Shown here piece after piece: positions 62,443-64,000 of a DNA stretch of 64,000 bases. Both the position numbers and the translations under genes were made by a program. The stretch is from UBA7985 sp002711265 (GTDB taxonomy: Bacteria; Pseudomonadota; Alphaproteobacteria; UBA7985): the NCBI GenBank assembly GCA_965660945.1, contig CBFIBS010000017.1, forward strand, positions 1 through 64,000, read 5' to 3'. Each line of letters opens with the position of its first letter. Within the stretch, counting starts at the first letter, position 1. The notes under the pieces were generated by a model that worked only from the letters and a program-made list of their open reading frames with translations, made no database searches and was not told the origin of the DNA.

Positions 62443-62540
62443 GCCGGTGAGACGCGTCGGCGAAGCCGTCATTTGGGCTGCGCGATCCCGGGACCAAAGA
62501 GCGCGAAGCGCTCGAGAGCCGGGGGCGCCACCAGAGGGCC

Positions 62541-63551
62541 TCAACAGTAGCGCTCCTGCCCCTTCCACTGGGCCTCGCTGTAGCGATCCCCTTGGGCAAA
62601 ACCCAGCGGCAGGACCGCCTCGATCTCGTCGACCTGCGCCGGAGTCAGCGCCAGACCGGCCGCCTGCGCTGCTTCGTGCAGGTGCGCCACAGACCGCGTG
62701 CCCGGAATGGCGATGCAGTGCTCGCCCTTGGCCAGCACCCAGGCCTGGGCAAGGGTCGCCGCCGGCACGCCCATGTCTGCTGCCAGCGCGCGAAAGCCTT
62801 TGATCCAACCCAGATTAGCCGTGAGGTTTGGCTCCATGAACCGCGGGTTGCCCTCAAGGAACTGCCCACCCAGGTCCTGACCCACCTGCACTGGCCGGTC
62901 GGTCAGCATCCCACGTCCAACCGGCGAGAAGGCCACAAAGGCCGTTCCCAGCGCTGCACACGTCTGCAGCATGCCCAGCTCGGGCTGGCGGGTCCACAGG
63001 CTGTACTCGCTCTGCACAGCCGCAACCGGGTGCACGGCCGCAGCCCGGCGCAGGGTGCTGGGCGCCACTTCGCTCAGCCCGATTGATCGGATCTTACCCG
63101 CCTTCACAAACCCCGCCAGCGTTTCCATCGCCTCCTCGATCGGGGTGCGCTCGCGGTCCCAGCGGTGCAAGTAGTAGAGGTCGACACAGTCGGTGCCCAG
63201 TCGCCGGAGGCTGGTGTCCAGCTGCGCAGTCAGGAAGTCGCGGCTGTTGTTGTTGGCAAAGCCATCATTATCCGCTGCCGGTCCGGTGAAGATCCCACCC
63301 TTTGTGGCGACGGAAAAGAAGTCACGCGCCGCCGGGCTCTGACGACAATAATCACCGAAAATGGTCTCAGCCTCACCTCCGGCGTAGATATAGGCGGTGT
63401 CGAAGTGATCGAGCCCCAGATCCTGCATGGCATCGAGGATGGCCACCGAGTTCTGGTGCGTGGTCGGACCATAGGCCGCGCCGAAGCTCATCGAACCATA
63501 GCCCACTGCGGTTATTTCCGGGCCGTCGGCGCCAAGGCGTCGTTTGATCAT
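62541..63551 (-). CDS. Aldo/keto reductase
   Basis: 336 residues. AKR layout: VGYGSMSFGAAYG, DTAYIYAGGEAE with the catalytic Asp-Tyr pair, the catalytic Lys in VATKGG, YYLHRWD with the His, and AIPGTRSVAHL for NADPH. The ATG at 63551 has GGAGGAG nine bases upstream; an upstream start at 63590 is weaker. It follows the haloacetate-dehalogenase-like gene by 99 bases. Confidence 0.9.
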   Translation of the reverse strand: MIKRRLGADGPEITAVGYGSMSFGAAYGPTTHQNSVAILDAMQDLGLDHFDTAYIYAGGEAETIFGDYCRQSPAARDFFSVATKGGIFTGPAADNDGFANNNSRDFLTAQLDTSLRRLGTDCVDLYYLHRWDRERTPIEEAMETLAGFVKAGKIRSIGLSEVAPSTLRRAAAVHPVAAVQSEYSLWTRQPELGMLQTCAALGTAFVAFSPVGRGMLTDRPVQVGQDLGGQFLEGNPRFMEPNLTANLGWIKGFRALAADMGVPAATLAQAWVLAKGEHCIAIPGTRSVAHLHEAAQAAGLALTPAQVDEIEAVLPLGFAQGDRYSEAQWKGQERYC

Positions 63552-63650
63552 GGGGGTTACTCCTCCTTCTGGTGCTTTTGGCTTGTGCATCTTGATGCCA
63601 CCGGCGCAGGCTCCATGACAAGCGGCAGCGACCCGCAGGCAGATACCAGC

Positions 63651-64000
63651 TCAGCCGAGGCTTCGATCGAGGAAAAATCCCCGGATTTCCTCGGCCAGCT
63701 CTTTGGGCCGTTCCTCTGGAAAATAATGGCTGCCGGAGAAGGCCCGACCTGTAACCTGCTCCGCCCGCTCCCGCCAGATCGCGAGCGCGCCGTAGGTCGC
63801 GTCAATAATCCCGTCACCGGCCCACAGCACAGACAAGGGCTGGCGCAACTTGCTGCCCGCTTCCCGGTCTTCGTCGGCCTCATCGTGGGCAATGTCGATG
63901 GTATAGGCAGCGCGGTAGTCCTCGCAGATCGCGTGGATGGTCGCCGGGTCGCGGTGACAGCGCCGGTACTCCTCCAGCGCTTCAGCCGAGAACGGGGGCT
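63651..64000 (-). CDS. Haloacetate-dehalogenase-like alpha/beta hydrolase (C-terminal part)
   Basis: Only the last 115 or so residues are in the window; the gene enters from the right edge. The visible part includes EALEEYRRCHRDPATIHA, CEDYRAAYTIDI, PLSVLWAGDG and a catalytic-His region GSHYFPEERP. The pattern matches the C-terminal half of fluoroacetate/haloacetate dehalogenases. The nucleophile Asp is outside the window, so the activity cannot be confirmed. Confidence 0.85.
   Translation of the reverse strand, partial: PPFSAEALEEYRRCHRDPATIHAICEDYRAAYTIDIAHDEADEDREAGSKLRQPLSVLWAGDGIIDATYGALAIWRERAEQVTGRAFSGSHYFPEERPKELAEEIRGFFLDRSLG

Larger units (their letters stand above)
62112..62540. 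repeat. Palindrome-rich intergenic region
   Basis: About 430 bases between convergent genes hold at least five strong dyads: GGCCCTTCG/CGAAGGGCC (62179-62214) with a nested GCCGC-TTC-GCGGC, GATCGGCTCC with GGAGCCGGTC (62227-62250), GCAAGGT/ACCTTGC (62303-62353) with a nested GCGCC stem, the perfect 26-base dyad (62384-62409), and GGTCGAAGGGC/GCCCTTCGACC (62415-62442). Open frames here look accidental. It may be a REP/BIME-type cluster or a structured RNA. Confidence 0.8.

Noticed and set aside
62112..62540. tRNA or rRNA gene fragment
   Set aside because: The stems do not form a cloverleaf and no TTCGA-type T-loop with a CCA end in proper spacing is seen.

Overview
This is a gene-dense, GC-rich window with long same-direction operons, many 1-8 base overlaps between neighbouring genes, and no rRNA, tRNA, CRISPR array or insertion sequence that I can see. 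The gene families (inositol pathway with an RpiR-type regulator, three-part tricarboxylate transporters, protocatechuate 4,5-dioxygenase) point to a heterotrophic Pseudomonadota, most likely an alphaproteobacterium. That placement is inference from gene content only. The window reads as catabolic and accessory chromosome rather than core genome.

Left end (1-4406): the first codons of an exported protein run off the edge. Next comes a 1080-residue nitric oxide synthase in which two cyclic-nucleotide-type domains, a [2Fe-2S] BFD-like domain, a ferredoxin-reductase module and a NOS oxygenase domain sit in one chain. An unknown signal-anchored protein lies directly upstream on the same strand.

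Inositol region (4495-20309): a leftward operon holds a sugar-type ABC transporter (binding protein, permease, ATPase), iolB and a phytanoyl-CoA dioxygenase-family protein. The divergent rightward operon is iolD-iolE-Gfo/Idh oxidoreductase-RpiR regulator. It is followed by leftward iolG and a rightward operon with iolC (kinase fused to a DUF2090-type domain), a second kinase, a second IolB-like protein and a class II aldolase. A TTCTGC/GCAGAA dyad between the first two operons, with a partial copy before iolC, is a candidate operator. A membrane acyltransferase follows.

Glycoside region (21555-29101): a leftward operon of LacI-type regulator, binding protein, two permeases, a GH63-like hydrolase and an ATPase, with two LacI-type operators upstream. 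One permease carries an unusual periplasmic DUF11-like insert.

Tricarboxylate region (29235-39721): a TctD/TctE-like two-component system, TctC, a fused TctA-TctB, a PrpF-family isomerase, an AbrB-family membrane protein, and TcuB/TcuA. This suggests uptake and oxidation of tricarballylate- or aconitate-like acids. An alpha/beta hydrolase and an SGNH hydrolase follow.

Aromatic region (41735-46271): ligC, ligB and ligA run divergently from pobA and a metallo-beta-lactamase-fold protein. This gives 4-hydroxybenzoate to protocatechuate to ring meta-cleavage (4,5).

Amine/amino-acid region (46461-58562): an apparent nine-gene leftward operon encodes an IclR regulator, aminotransferase, PLP decarboxylase, three-part transporter, glutamine amidotransferase, cytochrome P450 and glutamine-synthetase-like ligase. 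An aldehyde dehydrogenase is divergent. Together they resemble a gamma-glutamylated amine pathway in which a P450 may take the oxidase position. This and the fused NOS are the best candidates for an undescribed system.

Right end (58621-64000): an alkylsulfatase-like hydrolase, two SDR proteins (one without the usual catalytic Tyr), a 430-base palindrome-rich gap, an aldo/keto reductase, and the C-terminal part of a haloacetate-dehalogenase-like hydrolase running off the edge.
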